Origin: Andreprevotia sp. IGB-42
Lineage (GTDB): Bacteria > Pseudomonadota > Gammaproteobacteria > Burkholderiales > Chitinibacteraceae
NCBI RefSeq assembly: GCF_009848685.1
Contig: NZ_WXTX01000004.1
Location: 1-64,000 of the forward strand
Direction of reading: 5' to 3'
Length of the DNA: 64,000 nucleotides
In this document: positions 44,957 to 54,196 of the stretch, piece by piece
How positions within the stretch are numbered: position 1 is the first letter of the stretch
Layout: each line of letters starts with the position of its first letter
The notes under the pieces: generated by a model
What the model was told of the DNA's origin: nothing
Database searches by the model: none
Seen by the model: only the letters and a program-made list of their open reading frames with translations
Made by a program: the position numbers and the translations under genes

Positions 44957-45250
44957 GGGGATACCCGAAAGAAAAGGGCGCGATTATACAACACCCCCCA
45001 TGGCAAACACTTGAAAACCCGATGGAAAGAACAACGCACGGCATGGCCGGGCTTGAAGTTAACACCACCAGACTGCAGCATCACTTGACGAGCGACAGCG
45101 AAGCTCCCTCGCGGTGGCGATGGCGGGGGGCGTGGAATCAAACAGGCAGCGCCGTTGTTTCACCTGCCCAAACCGGTGAGAACCCGGCTTTGCCGGGTTC
45201 TTGATGCCGATACTCCTGCACCGGGCTGCAGCAGTGGCAACACAGGCGCG
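44957..45250. other. Intergenic region between RNB and ADH genes
   Basis: No gene seen. A perfect 8-bp hairpin AACCCGGC/GCCGGGTT (45181-45199) lies 51 bp after the ADH gene and may act as its weak stop signal, although no T-run follows on the minus strand. The RNB promoter presumably lies close to 44960-45060. Confidence 0.45.
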
Positions 45251-46267
45251 TCAGAACCCGGCCAGCACGATCTTGCCGATGGTCTGCCCCGCTTCCAGCG
45301 TGGCATGCGCGCGCTTGAGGTTGGCGGCGTTGATCAGGCCGTAATCCTCCCCCACCGTGGCGCGCAGCCTGCCGGCATCGATCAGGCCGGCCACATCCTG
45401 CAGCAACTGGTGCTGCGCCTGCATGTCCGGCGTCTTGAACATGGCGCGGGTGAACATGAACTCTTGCGCATAGCTGGCGCTCTTGCTCTTGAGCAGCTCC
45501 ACCGGCACCGGCTGCGCATTCTCGACGATGGTGAGGATGGTGCCCTGCGGTGCGATCAGCTCGGCCAGCGCAGCAAAATGCTGGTCGGTATTGTTGAAGC
45601 ACAGCACGTAGTCCACATACTGGTGGCCCAGTGCACGCACCTGCGCCACCAGGTCAGCCCGGTGATCGACAGTGGCATCCGCCCCCAGCTTTTGCACCCA
45701 GGCCTGCGATTCCGGCCGCGCGGCGGTGGCGATCACCGTGAGCCCCGCCAGCACCTTGGCAAGCTGGATGGCAACCGAGCCCACGCCACCGGCACCGCCA
45801 ACGATCAGCACCGTCTTGCCAGCATCGGCACCAGTCTGGCTGATGTGCAGCCGGTAGAACAGCGATTCCCACGCGGTGATGGCCGTCAGCGGCAGCGCGG
45901 CAGCGGCGGCAAAATCCAGGCTGGCCGGCTTGTGGCCGACGATGCGCTCGTCCACCAGCTGGAATTGGGCATTGCTGCCGGGGCGGGTGATGTCGCCAGC
46001 GTAGTAGACGGCGTCACCCGGCTTGAACAGCGTGACCTCCGGCCCTACCGCTTCGACGATGCCTGCGGCATCCCAGCCCAGCACGCGCGGCGTCAGCTCG
46101 AACTTCGATTTGGGGCTGCGCACCTTGGTATCGACCGGGTTGACCGAAATCGCCTCCACCTTTACCAGCAGATCGCGGCCGGTAGCCTCGGGCTTGGGCA
46201 GTATCACATCCAGCAACGAATCAGCGTGCTCGATGGGCAGGTAATGCGTGAGTGCGACGGCTTTCAT
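45251..46267 (-). CDS. Zinc-type/quinone oxidoreductase-like alcohol dehydrogenase (MDR superfamily)
   Basis: 338 aa. Medium-chain dehydrogenase/reductase with a GroES-like N-terminal domain (about 1-130; ISVNPVDTKVRSP, VLGWDAAGIVEAVG) and a Rossmann domain with VLIVGGAGGVGSVAIQLAKVL. The structural zinc cysteines and catalytic GHE are absent, so it belongs to the zinc-independent quinone-reductase-like class. Probably NADPH-dependent reduction of quinones or enones. The ATG at 46267 overlaps the upstream OYE stop by 4 bp. Last gene of a three-gene reductase operon. Confidence 0.92.
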   Translation of the reverse strand: MKAVALTHYLPIEHADSLLDVILPKPEATGRDLLVKVEAISVNPVDTKVRSPKSKFELTPRVLGWDAAGIVEAVGPEVTLFKPGDAVYYAGDITRPGSNAQFQLVDERIVGHKPASLDFAAAAALPLTAITAWESLFYRLHISQTGADAGKTVLIVGGAGGVGSVAIQLAKVLAGLTVIATAARPESQAWVQKLGADATVDHRADLVAQVRALGHQYVDYVLCFNNTDQHFAALAELIAPQGTILTIVENAQPVPVELLKSKSASYAQEFMFTRAMFKTPDMQAQHQLLQDVAGLIDAGRLRATVGEDYGLINAANLKRAHATLEAGQTIGKIVLAGF

Positions 46268-47370
46268 GCTGCGTCTCCCTGTGCGTAGGCGGGATAAGTG
46301 GTGTAGCCGGCGGCATCGCCACCGAACAGCGTTGCCGGGTCCGGCGCGGCCAGCGGCCAATGCTGGCGGATGCGCGCCGGCAGATCCGGGTTGGCCACGA
46401 AGGGGCGGCCGAAGGCCACCAGGTCGGCCCAGCCGGCCTCCAGCATCTGTTCGGCGCGTTGTTCGTCGTAGCGGCCGGCAACGATGATGCTGCCGCCAAA
46501 GCGCTGGCGCAGTGCAGCGCGGAAATCATCCGGTATCGTCGGCGCATCATCCCAGTCCGCTTCAGACAGATGCACATAGGCCACCTTGCCATCCAGCCAG
46601 CTGGCGGCCAGCAGGATGGTGCCGATGATTTCCGGGTCATCCATGTCCTTGAAGGTGATGAATGGCGCCAGCCGGATGCCCACGTGTTCGGCACCGATTT
46701 CCTCCGCTACCGCGCTCACCACCTCTTGCAGGAAGCGGATGCGCTTTTGCGGGCTGCCACCGTACTCGTCGTCACGCACGTTGGACGTGCTGCGCAGGAA
46801 CTGGTCGATCAGGTAGCCATTGGCGCCGTGGATTTCCACGCCATCGAAGCCAGCGCTCATCGCATTGCGCGCGGCCTTGCGGAAATCGTCGACGATATCG
46901 GCAATCTCGTCCTGCTGCAGCGCGCGCGGCAGCGGGCAATCCACCATCGCGCCGTGCCCGTCCTCGCCCACCACCCACACTTGCGTGCCCTTGGGCTGGA
47001 TTGCCGATGGCGCCACCGGCTGGCCACCAGCGTGGAACACCGGGTGCGACACTCTGCCCACGTGCCAGATTTGCAAGAAGATCCGCCCGCCCGCCGCATG
47101 TACCGCATCGGTTACCTGGCGCCAGCCGGCAATCTGCTCGGGGCTGTGCACGCCAGGGGTGAATGAATAGCCCTGCGCCCCGGCACTGATTTGCGTGGCT
47201 TCGGTCACGATCAGGCCGGCGCTGGCACGTTGCGCATAGTACTGCGCCATCAGTGCGGTGGGCACATTGCCCGGTTGCGCGCTGCGCGAGCGCGTCATCG
47301 GGGCCATCACGATGCGGCTGGGCAAGGCCAACGGGCCGACGGTATGCGGGGTAAACAACAAACGGCTCAT
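46264..47370 (-). CDS. Old yellow enzyme family alkene reductase (NemA-like)
   Basis: 368 aa, an FMN-dependent TIM barrel. Motifs: LPSRIVMAPMTRSRS, GLIVTEATQIS, FLQIWHVGRVSHP, GFDGVEIHGANGYLIDQFL with the His-Asn pair that holds the activated alkene, and the FMN phosphate region near the C-terminus (ADLVAFGRPFVANPDL). It reduces activated C=C bonds, nitro compounds or quinones; the physiological substrate is unknown. Overlaps both operon neighbours by 4 bp. Confidence 0.95.
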   Translation of the reverse strand: MSRLLFTPHTVGPLALPSRIVMAPMTRSRSAQPGNVPTALMAQYYAQRASAGLIVTEATQISAGAQGYSFTPGVHSPEQIAGWRQVTDAVHAAGGRIFLQIWHVGRVSHPVFHAGGQPVAPSAIQPKGTQVWVVGEDGHGAMVDCPLPRALQQDEIADIVDDFRKAARNAMSAGFDGVEIHGANGYLIDQFLRSTSNVRDDEYGGSPQKRIRFLQEVVSAVAEEIGAEHVGIRLAPFITFKDMDDPEIIGTILLAASWLDGKVAYVHLSEADWDDAPTIPDDFRAALRQRFGGSIIVAGRYDEQRAEQMLEAGWADLVAFGRPFVANPDLPARIRQHWPLAAPDPATLFGGDAAGYTTYPAYAQGDAA

Positions 47371-48056
47371 AACAGGGCTCCTGCTTCAAGATCGAGAATG
47401 CTGCCGGTCATTGCCGGCTGGGTCAGTGCCAGCAGATACAGCTGCGCCAGATCGGCCGGTTGCACCACCTTGCCTGCGGGCAGATTACCGGCAATGCCGG
47501 CCAGTTTGTCATCACGTGCGCTGCCGCTGCCCCAGATATCGGTGGACGTCACGCCGGGCGACACCACGTTGACGCGGCGCGGCGCCAGCTCCTTGGCAAG
47601 GTTGCGGCCCAGCGCCTCGGTTGCGGCGTTGAGCGTGGCCTTGGTGATGCCGCCGACGGTGGCCTTGCGCGACAGCATGCCGGACGTCAGCACGATGGAT
47701 GCATCATCGGCCAGTTTGGGCAGCAATGCCTGCAGCAGTGCAATCGTGCCAAAAAATTTCACCTCGAAGCCCAGCCGCCACTCGGCTAGGTCAGCTTCGG
47801 CAAAGCGCGGCGAACCGATGCGTGCGCCAGCGGTGAACACCACGTGATCCAGCTGCGGCAGCGTGGCCAGCTGGCTGGCAAACTGCGCCGGGGAAGCCAG
47901 ATCGACCGCGACTGTTTTAACCCCCGGCACTGCGCTGCCGCTGCGGCCCGCCGCAAATACCGTTGCCCCGGCCGCCAGCGCGGCCTGCACCACCGCAGCG
48001 CCAATGCCCTGCGTACCACCCACCACCAGAACGTTCTTGCCTGCCAATGTGTTCAT
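47367..48056 (-). CDS. SDR-family protein lacking the YxxxK catalytic pair
   Basis: 229 aa. Rossmann N-terminus VLVVGGTQGIGAAVV and SDR landmarks (FTAGARIGS, IVLTSGMLS, LAKELAPRRVNVVSPG). Aligning on the C-terminal LAxELAP block, the catalytic Tyr falls on Lys139 and the catalytic Lys on Asn143 (KATLN). Ser125 remains. It therefore belongs to the divergent SDR group without the classical triad, so standard dehydrogenase activity is doubtful. The ATG at 48056 has AAGGAG upstream. First gene of the operon, divergent from LysR. Confidence 0.88.
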   Translation of the reverse strand: MNTLAGKNVLVVGGTQGIGAAVVQAALAAGATVFAAGRSGSAVPGVKTVAVDLASPAQFASQLATLPQLDHVVFTAGARIGSPRFAEADLAEWRLGFEVKFFGTIALLQALLPKLADDASIVLTSGMLSRKATVGGITKATLNAATEALGRNLAKELAPRRVNVVSPGVTSTDIWGSGSARDDKLAGIAGNLPAGKVVQPADLAQLYLLALTQPAMTGSILDLEAGALL

Positions 48057-48138
48057 TGCCTGCTCCTTGCCATGCGTGAAGAAGATGGCTGCATGGTGCG
48101 CCAGCAATGCATGCAGAAAAAGCCGATAATCGTTAAAA

Positions 48139-48157
48139 CATTTTCAAATCATTTTCA
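48139..48157. promoter_or_regulatory. Tandem CATTTTCA repeats in the LysR/SDR divergent region
   Basis: Two perfect copies of CATTTTCA (48139-48146, 48150-48157) spaced 11 bp start to start, one helical turn, ending 3 bp before the LysR start codon. They are AT-rich in a GC-rich context. A likely autoregulatory or operon-control site; the 104-bp spacer is the only room for both promoters. Confidence 0.5.
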
Positions 48158-48160
48158 CAG

Positions 48161-49096
48161 ATGACCCAAGACTTGCCCGGGTGGGACTGGTTCTTACGCA
48201 TCGTCGAGCGCGGCTCGCTGTCTGCCGCGGCGCGTGACCTCAACCAGACCCCCTCCGCACTATCGATTGCGCTCAAGCGGCTGGAGGCGCAGCTGGGCGC
48301 GCGTTTGTTCCAGCGCAGCACGCGCAAGCTCACGCTCACGGCCGAGGGCGACATCTGGTACCGCAGCGCCCGCGCGGCGCAGGATGCCATCAACCTGGGG
48401 CTGGACGAGCTGGCCGGCAGTCGCGGCGAGCTGGCCGGGCCGCTGCGCATCGCGGCATCGTCCGATTTTGGCCGCCAGTTCGTGCTGGACTGGCTGGATG
48501 CCTTCTGCCGCCTGCACCCGGCCATCGTGCCCAGCGTGTCGCTGTCAGACCGGGTGGACGACCTGATTGCCGATTCGATCGACCTGGCCATCCGCGCCGG
48601 GCACCCGCAGGATGGCAACGTGATTGCCACCCCGCTGGCGCCGCACAACCGCCGCGTGCTGGTGGCCAGCCCTGCGTACTGGCAAAGCCACGGCATGCCG
48701 CACACCCCGCAAGACCTGACCACGCATGCGTGCCTTGCCTTCAGCATCCGCGATACGCCCCACGTGAGCTGGCGCTTCGAACGCAGCGGTGAGGCGGATG
48801 GCCTACCGGATGGGGAACGCAATGTGGAGCACAGCAGCGTAACGATCAGGCCGGTGCGCAGCAGCAATGATGGCGCCGTGGTCAGCGAATGGGCACGGCG
48901 TGGCTGGGGCATTGCCTACAAGTCGCAGCTGGATGCGGCCAACGACCTGGCCGCTGGCCGGCTGCTTGCAGCGCTGAGCGACTGGCAAGGCGAGGCCACG
49001 CCGCTGTACCTGGTGCGCAGCGGCGGACGCCATGCATTGCCACGCGTGCTGGCCTTCCGTGATTTCTGCCTGGCACGGATGCAGGCGCTGCAGTAA
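48161..49096 (+). CDS. LysR-type transcriptional regulator
   Basis: 311 aa. N-terminal winged helix-turn-helix (about 5-65; GSLSAAARDLNQTPSALSIALKRLEAQLGARLFQRSTRKLTLTAEG) and a C-terminal effector-binding domain (about 90-300). Divergent from the SDR-OYE-ADH operon, which it very probably controls in response to an electrophile or quinone-like compound (inference). It has an unusually close upstream repeat and no strong ribosome-binding site. Confidence 0.95.
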   Translation: MTQDLPGWDWFLRIVERGSLSAAARDLNQTPSALSIALKRLEAQLGARLFQRSTRKLTLTAEGDIWYRSARAAQDAINLGLDELAGSRGELAGPLRIAASSDFGRQFVLDWLDAFCRLHPAIVPSVSLSDRVDDLIADSIDLAIRAGHPQDGNVIATPLAPHNRRVLVASPAYWQSHGMPHTPQDLTTHACLAFSIRDTPHVSWRFERSGEADGLPDGERNVEHSSVTIRPVRSSNDGAVVSEWARRGWGIAYKSQLDAANDLAAGRLLAALSDWQGEATPLYLVRSGGRHALPRVLAFRDFCLARMQALQ

Positions 49097-49169
49097 GGGC
49101 TGATGCGTGCTGTCGGCGAGACGCGCAGTCGGGCGTTATTGATGCCTGCCCCAACCGGATCACCATCTC

Positions 49170-49793
49170 ATGCGCTACCGCCACCTGATCATCGAACTGC
49201 TCGTGAACCTGTTGCTGCCTTGGGTGGCCTACACGCTGGTCGCGCCACGCTGGGGCGAGCTGGCCGGGCTGATGGCCTCTGCAGCGCCACCGCTGATCTG
49301 GAGCCTGCTGATGCTGGCCCGCACACGCCGGCTGGACGCGCTGTCCGCACTGGTGCTGGCCGGCATCGTGCTGTCGCTGCTGGTGTTTCTGCTGGGCGGC
49401 GACGCGCAGCTGGTACTGGTGCGCGAATCGCTGGTCACCGGGATACTGGGGCTGGCTTTCCTGCTGACGCTGCCATTCAAGCGCCCCCTGGTGTATTTCC
49501 TTGGCCGGGCGATGAGCAGCACCACCCACGCAGAAGCCGGCGCGGCACGCTTCGAGCAATGGGCGGCCATCCCGCAAAACCGCAATACGCTGCGGGTGAT
49601 GACCGCCGTGTGGGGCGTGGCCTTGCTGGCGGAAGCCGGACTGCGCTGCTGGCTGGCGTGGACGCTGCCGCCCGAGCGCTTCCTCGCCATCGGCCCGACA
49701 GCGGGTTACGCCATCTATGGCGTGATGATGGCTTGGACGCTGTGGTACCGGCGGCGCTTGCGTATCCGGGCCGGAATGGCCGCCGCACGCTGA
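49170..49793 (+). CDS. Multi-pass membrane protein, VC0807-like
   Basis: 207 aa with six predicted membrane segments. The N-terminus (MRYRHLIIELLVNLLLPWVAYTLV) and the SAAPPLIWSLLMLARTRRLDALSALVLAGIVLSLL region resemble the VC0807 family of small inner-membrane proteins. Function unknown. It lies 73 bp after the LysR gene on the same strand. Confidence 0.72.
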   Translation: MRYRHLIIELLVNLLLPWVAYTLVAPRWGELAGLMASAAPPLIWSLLMLARTRRLDALSALVLAGIVLSLLVFLLGGDAQLVLVRESLVTGILGLAFLLTLPFKRPLVYFLGRAMSSTTHAEAGAARFEQWAAIPQNRNTLRVMTAVWGVALLAEAGLRCWLAWTLPPERFLAIGPTAGYAIYGVMMAWTLWYRRRLRIRAGMAAAR

Positions 49794-49829
49794 GTGACGG
49801 CCCCGCAAACAGGATGCGGATGAATGAAA

Positions 49830-49851
49830 ACGGCGTGCATGAGCACGCCGT
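49830..49851. terminator. Hairpin between convergent genes
   Basis: Perfect 9-bp stem ACGGCGTGC/GCACGCCGT, 4-nt loop, between the membrane-protein gene (plus) and the BOF gene (minus). A-rich on the left and TCTTT on the right, so it may serve both strands. Confidence 0.7.
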
Positions 49852-49872
49852 CTTTGCCGGCATCACTGCCGA

Positions 49873-50214
49873 TCATCTGAGAATTTCGACCACATCGACA
49901 TCCACATCGACACCGCGCCAACCCTGATCCACCTCACCGGTCAGACGCACACGTGTATCCGGGCCGATATCGCCGGCAGGCCAGTTTTTCTGGTCAACCT
50001 CGATGCGGATGGTGCCGCTGGCATCCTGGAATTCGTAGTGATCCTTGTCGATCTTGCGAATGATGCGGCCTTCCAGCGCCACGGCGGTATCGTCAGCCGC
50101 CTTGGCAGCCTCGACAGCGGTCAGCGTTGCAGTCTTGGCACCACCCGGCCCCACGTAAGCCGCTGCGGCAACACCCATGGTCAGCACTGCAATCAAGCCA
50201 ATGATTTTATTCAT
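49873..50214 (-). CDS. Periplasmic BOF-fold protein (YgiW/YdeI family)
   Basis: 113 aa. Signal peptide 1-19, then one bacterial OB-fold: ALEGRIIRKIDKDHYEFQDASGTIRIEVDQKNW, followed by PDTRVRLTGEVDQGWRGVDVDVDVVEIL. These features are diagnostic for the YgiW/YdeI stress-tolerance family. It may bind small ligands in the periplasm during stress. CAGGAG precedes the ATG at 50214. Confidence 0.92.
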   Translation of the reverse strand: MNKIIGLIAVLTMGVAAAAYVGPGGAKTATLTAVEAAKAADDTAVALEGRIIRKIDKDHYEFQDASGTIRIEVDQKNWPAGDIGPDTRVRLTGEVDQGWRGVDVDVDVVEILR

Positions 50215-50369
50215 GTTTCGCTCCTGAATCAGACACCTGATCAGGATAAAAGCAAACGGCATGCGCTGCTATCAACGATTACCCATAGGCATTATTTGCT
50301 TGTGCGGCGCGCTCTGGATCCGCCAACAAAGCTCGTCTCCCCACGCGCAACGCCTCCGGCCAGCGGCGC

Positions 50370-51446
50370 TTACTCGCCCAGCGCAGCCAGCAATTCCGCC
50401 TGCTGTTCGTTCACCAGCGCCTGCGTCAGCTCGTTCAGATCGCCATCCATGATCTGGTCCAGCTTGTACAGCGTCAGGTTGATGCGGTGATCGGTCATGC
50501 GGCCCTGCGGGAAGTTATAGGTACGGATGCGCTCGGAGCGATCCCCCGAGCCCACCAGCGATTTGCGCGTGGCCGCTTCCTCGGCGTGGCGCGCGCGGTC
50601 CTGCACGTCCTTGATGCGTGCGGCCAGCACCGCCAGCGCCCGTGCCTTGTTCTTGTGCTGGCTGCGGTCATCCTGGCATTCCACCACGATCCCGGACGGC
50701 AAATGCGTAACGCGCACCGCTGAATCGGTCTTGTTGATGTGCTGGCCACCGGCGCCACTGGCGCGGAAGGTGTCGATGCGCAGCTCGGACGGATTGATTT
50801 CGACCTCGCCTACTTCATCCGCTTCCGGCATCACCGCCACCGTGCAGGCGCTGGTGTGGATACGGCCCTGCGTTTCGGTCGCCGGCACGCGTTGCACGCG
50901 GTGGCCACCCGATTCGAATTTCAGCCGCGAATACGCGCCAAAGCCGACGATGCGCGCGATCACTTCCTTGTAACCACCCAGGTCCGATTCGCTGGCGGAG
51001 ACGATTTCCACCTGCCAGCGGTTGCGCTCGGCGTAGCGCGTGTACATGCGGAACAGGTCGGCGGAGAACAGCGCGGATTCATCCCCACCGGTGCCGGCAC
51101 GGATTTCCAGGAAGATGTTGCGTTCGTCGTTCGGGTCTTTGGGCAGCAGCGCTTTCTGCAGATCAAGCTCCAGCGCTTCCAGCCGCGCCCTGGCGGCAAC
51201 GATTTCTTCCTCGGCCATTTCCTTCATGTCCGGATCAGCCAGCATGTCCTGCGCGGTGGCCAGGTCCGCCTCCGACGCGCAGAAGTCGTTGAACAGGCCG
51301 ACAACCGGTTCCAGCTCCGCATGTTCGCGGGTGAGCTTGCGGTATTGATCCATGTCGCGCGTGGCGTCTTCGGAGGCCAGCAGCGCGCCGACTTCTTCGA
51401 GCCGGTCTTTCAGTTGCGCAAGCCTGGAAAAAATCGAGGGTTTCAT
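50370..51446 (-). CDS. prfA: Peptide chain release factor 1
   Basis: 358 aa. It reads UAA and UAG and releases the peptide. The GGQ motif is in [18 protein letters not shown]; the stop-codon recognition tripeptide region is [19 protein letters not shown]. Translationally coupled to hemA (4-bp overlap); the hemA-prfA order is widespread in Proteobacteria. No prmC gene follows here. Confidence 0.98.
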   Translation of the reverse strand: MKPSIFSRLAQLKDRLEEVGALLASEDATRDMDQYRKLTREHAELEPVVGLFNDFCASEADLATAQDMLADPDMKEMAEEEIVAARARLEALELDLQKALLPKDPNDERNIFLEIRAGTGGDESALFSADLFRMYTRYAERNRWQVEIVSASESDLGGYKEVIARIVGFGAYSRLKFESGGHRVQRVPATETQGRIHTSACTVAVMPEADEVGEVEINPSELRIDTFRASGAGGQHINKTDSAVRVTHLPSGIVVECQDDRSQHKNKARALAVLAARIKDVQDRARHAEEAATRKSLVGSGDRSERIRTYNFPQGRMTDHRINLTLYKLDQIMDGDLNELTQALVNEQQAELLAALGE

Positions 51447-52702
51447 TCAGTGTCTTCAGTAGGTAAGCGGTGCAGACGGCGCGTGGCGGCAGCCAGTTGC
51501 TCCTGCTCATGGGGGGCGGCGGCGTTCAGCGTGGCCAGCGGCGCATGCAGGAATTTGGCGGCCAGTTGCTCGGTCAGGCGTTCGAGCACTTCGTCCGGAG
51601 CATCCCCGGCGGCCAGCCGCTTCCTGGCGCGCGCCAGCTCGTTGCGGGCGATACGGTCGGCGTGATCGCGCAGCTCGCGGATGGTGGGCACCAGCGTGCG
51701 CGATGCCACCCACTGGTGGAATTCGGCCACGCCGCCATCGACCAGCACTTCGGCCGCGGCCACTTCGCCCGAGCGCGACGCCACGCCCTGGCGCACGATT
51801 TCGGACAGATCATCCACGGTGTAGAGGTATACATCCGAGAGTTCGGCCACCTCGCCTTCCACATCGCGCGGCACCGCCAGATCGACCATGAAAATGGGCC
51901 GGTTCTTGCGGGCTTTCAGCGCCCGCTCCACCATGCCCTTGCCGATGATGGGCAATTGCGATGCGGTGGAGCTGACCACGATATCGAATTCGGCCAATCG
52001 TGCGCTGATGTCGTTGAGCAACATCCCTTCGCCGCCGAATTGCGCAGCCAGCTTCTCCGCACGCTCCAGCGTGCGGTTGGCCACGACGATGCGACAGGGC
52101 TTCGATGCGGCAAAGTGCGTGGCACACAGCTCGATCATTTCCCCCGCGCCGACAAACAGCACCTTGCAGTCGGCCAGGTTGGCAAACAGCCGCTCCGCCA
52201 GCTTGACCGATGCAGCCGCCATCGACACTGAAGCGGAGCCGATACGGGTTTCCGTGCGCACGGTCTTGGCCACCTGGAATGCGCGCTGGAACAGGCCATT
52301 GAGCAACACGCCCATGCTGCCCGCATCACGCGCGGCGCGCTCGGCGTCTTTCAACTGGCCAAGGATCTGCGTTTCACCCACCACCATGGAATCGAGCCCG
52401 GCCGCTACGCGGAACGCATGCCGGCTGGCTTCGTCGCCCTCCAGCCGGTACAGGTGCTGCGCAATCTCTTCCACCGGGCGGCCACGCTGCGCGGCAAACC
52501 AGCCCAGCACGGCATCCGCATCGCGCGCGTTGCAATACAGCTCGGTGCGGTTACAGGTGGAGACGATGGCCGCCTCCGCCACGCCCTTCACGCGTGCCAG
52601 ATCACCCAGCGCGCCATCGAGCTCTGCGGGGGTAAAGGCCAGCCGCTCGCGCACCGCAAGCGGTGCGGTCTGGTGGTTGATACCGAGAACGAGCAATTTC
52701 AT
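51443..52702 (-). CDS. hemA: Glutamyl-tRNA reductase
   Basis: 419 aa. First step of C5 heme synthesis: reduces Glu-tRNA to glutamate-1-semialdehyde. Motifs: [18 protein letters not shown], the catalytic Cys in [24 protein letters not shown], the NADPH site [17 protein letters not shown], and a C-terminal dimerisation helix. The start at 52702 matches the standard [14 protein letters not shown]. Confidence 0.98.
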   Translation of the reverse strand: MKLLVLGINHQTAPLAVRERLAFTPAELDGALGDLARVKGVAEAAIVSTCNRTELYCNARDADAVLGWFAAQRGRPVEEIAQHLYRLEGDEASRHAFRVAAGLDSMVVGETQILGQLKDAERAARDAGSMGVLLNGLFQRAFQVAKTVRTETRIGSASVSMAAASVKLAERLFANLADCKVLFVGAGEMIELCATHFAASKPCRIVVANRTLERAEKLAAQFGGEGMLLNDISARLAEFDIVVSSTASQLPIIGKGMVERALKARKNRPIFMVDLAVPRDVEGEVAELSDVYLYTVDDLSEIVRQGVASRSGEVAAAEVLVDGGVAEFHQWVASRTLVPTIRELRDHADRIARNELARARKRLAAGDAPDEVLERLTEQLAAKFLHAPLATLNAAAPHEQEQLAAATRRLHRLPTEDTE

Positions 52703-52898
52703 CTGGGCGCTTTCAAAACAACCGGCGTATTCGTATACAGATCAACCGGGCATTTTAGCGTGACTTTGGCTGTAACGGCCTGGGCATTATGATGATTTCG
52801 CCCGGCTTACAGGCATGACGTTCAGCGCCCGGACAACGCGGATGACGGATTTTCACTTAGAATCTGGCACTTGCTGTCTTATTTAGTTCACCCGAATC

Positions 52899-54146
52899 AT
52901 GTCCATTTTTATCCTCCCGCTGGCTTATTGCCTGGTTGTTCTTGCCTGTCGCGCAGGGGGATGGCTCGCCCGCCACCTGGGCCAGCCCGCAGTGATCGGC
53001 GAAATTGCTGCCGGCATGGTGCTGGGGCCCAGTGTACTGGGTGCATTGTGGCCCACGCTGTCTGAACTGGCCTTTACCCCGGTTGCCATCAAGTCCATAG
53101 GCTGGCTGGGCGATGCGGGGGCGGTGGTTTTCCTGTTCCTGCTCGGCGCGGAATTCGATACCCGCGTGCTGTCCCGGCATTCCCGATCCGTGGTGATGAC
53201 CACCAAGTTTGCCTTTCTGCTGCCGGGCGCACTTGGCGGGCTGCTGGCATGGCTGATAGGCCAGAGCCTGCTGCCCGCATTACCGGTGCCACAGCTTGCA
53301 TTCGTTGCACTCGCCTGCAGTCTGACCGCCTTGCCCGTGCTGGCACGCATACTTGATGAACAGCGCATCACCCATACCGATATCGGGCGACATGCACTCG
53401 CCAGTGCGGTGCTCACCGATGCAGTGAGCTGGTTACTGCTTTCGATCATCGTGCTCACCAGCATGCCACAACATGGGATGCAGGGTGCACTGAGGCTGGC
53501 AGCCATCGCGGCCTATGGCTTGATCCTGCTGGGCCCGCTGCGCCGCCGCTGCAAAACGCTGGGCGTGCAGATTGCCGATGGCAGCAACCGGACTGCCCTG
53601 CCGGAACTGGCGCTGTACCTGGTCGCATCTGCGCTGGCCACCGCTGGGCTGGGTTTGCACGCCTTGCTCGGCGCATTTGCGCTGGGCCTGCTGTTGCCAC
53701 GCAATGAACGTACCGTGCAGGCTTTGCAACAGAAGGCGGCCCCGTTCTGCCGCTGGCTGCTGCCGTGTTTTTTTGCCGCAATCGGTCTTTCCACGCAGTT
53801 GGGCCAGCAGCTGGCTCATGGCTTGTGGTGGCTGGCGCTGGCGATCACCGCTGCCGCAGTCATCGGCAAGGTGGGGGGCTGCCTGCTGGCAGGGCTGTTC
53901 AATCGCCAGCCCTTGCGTACTTCGCTGACCTTGGGCGTGCTGATGAATACCCGCGGCATGATGGAACTGGTGGTACTCAATCTGGGTCGGCAGCTGGGGC
54001 TGATTGCCGAACCTTACTTTTCCGCCATGCTGATCATGGCCATTGCCACCACGCTGATGACCACGCCACTGCTCAAGCTGCTGGGATCGTTTGAAACGGT
54101 CAATTCAAACAAACCGGCTGTCGCCTGCACTGAAATACCAAATTGA
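52899..54146 (+). CDS. Kef-type cation:proton antiporter (CPA2 family)
   Basis: 415 aa, about 12 membrane helices, Na+/H+ exchanger domain. Motifs: GQPAVIGEIAAGMVLGPSVLG, FLFLLGAEFDTRVL, ALACSLTALPVLARIL and MNTRGMMELVVLNLG, typical of CPA2 antiporters. No C-terminal TrkA-N or USP domain, so it is the short form. Divergent from hemA with a 196-bp spacer. Its stop lies 50 bp before the first aryl polyene gene, so read-through into that operon is possible. Confidence 0.9.
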   Translation: MSIFILPLAYCLVVLACRAGGWLARHLGQPAVIGEIAAGMVLGPSVLGALWPTLSELAFTPVAIKSIGWLGDAGAVVFLFLLGAEFDTRVLSRHSRSVVMTTKFAFLLPGALGGLLAWLIGQSLLPALPVPQLAFVALACSLTALPVLARILDEQRITHTDIGRHALASAVLTDAVSWLLLSIIVLTSMPQHGMQGALRLAAIAAYGLILLGPLRRRCKTLGVQIADGSNRTALPELALYLVASALATAGLGLHALLGAFALGLLLPRNERTVQALQQKAAPFCRWLLPCFFAAIGLSTQLGQQLAHGLWWLALAITAAAVIGKVGGCLLAGLFNRQPLRTSLTLGVLMNTRGMMELVVLNLGRQLGLIAEPYFSAMLIMAIATTLMTTPLLKLLGSFETVNSNKPAVACTEIPN

Positions 54147-54196
54147 AGCATCAGCACCTTAACGTTAATATTCCGCCTTTTCCAGAAGCCCGAATC

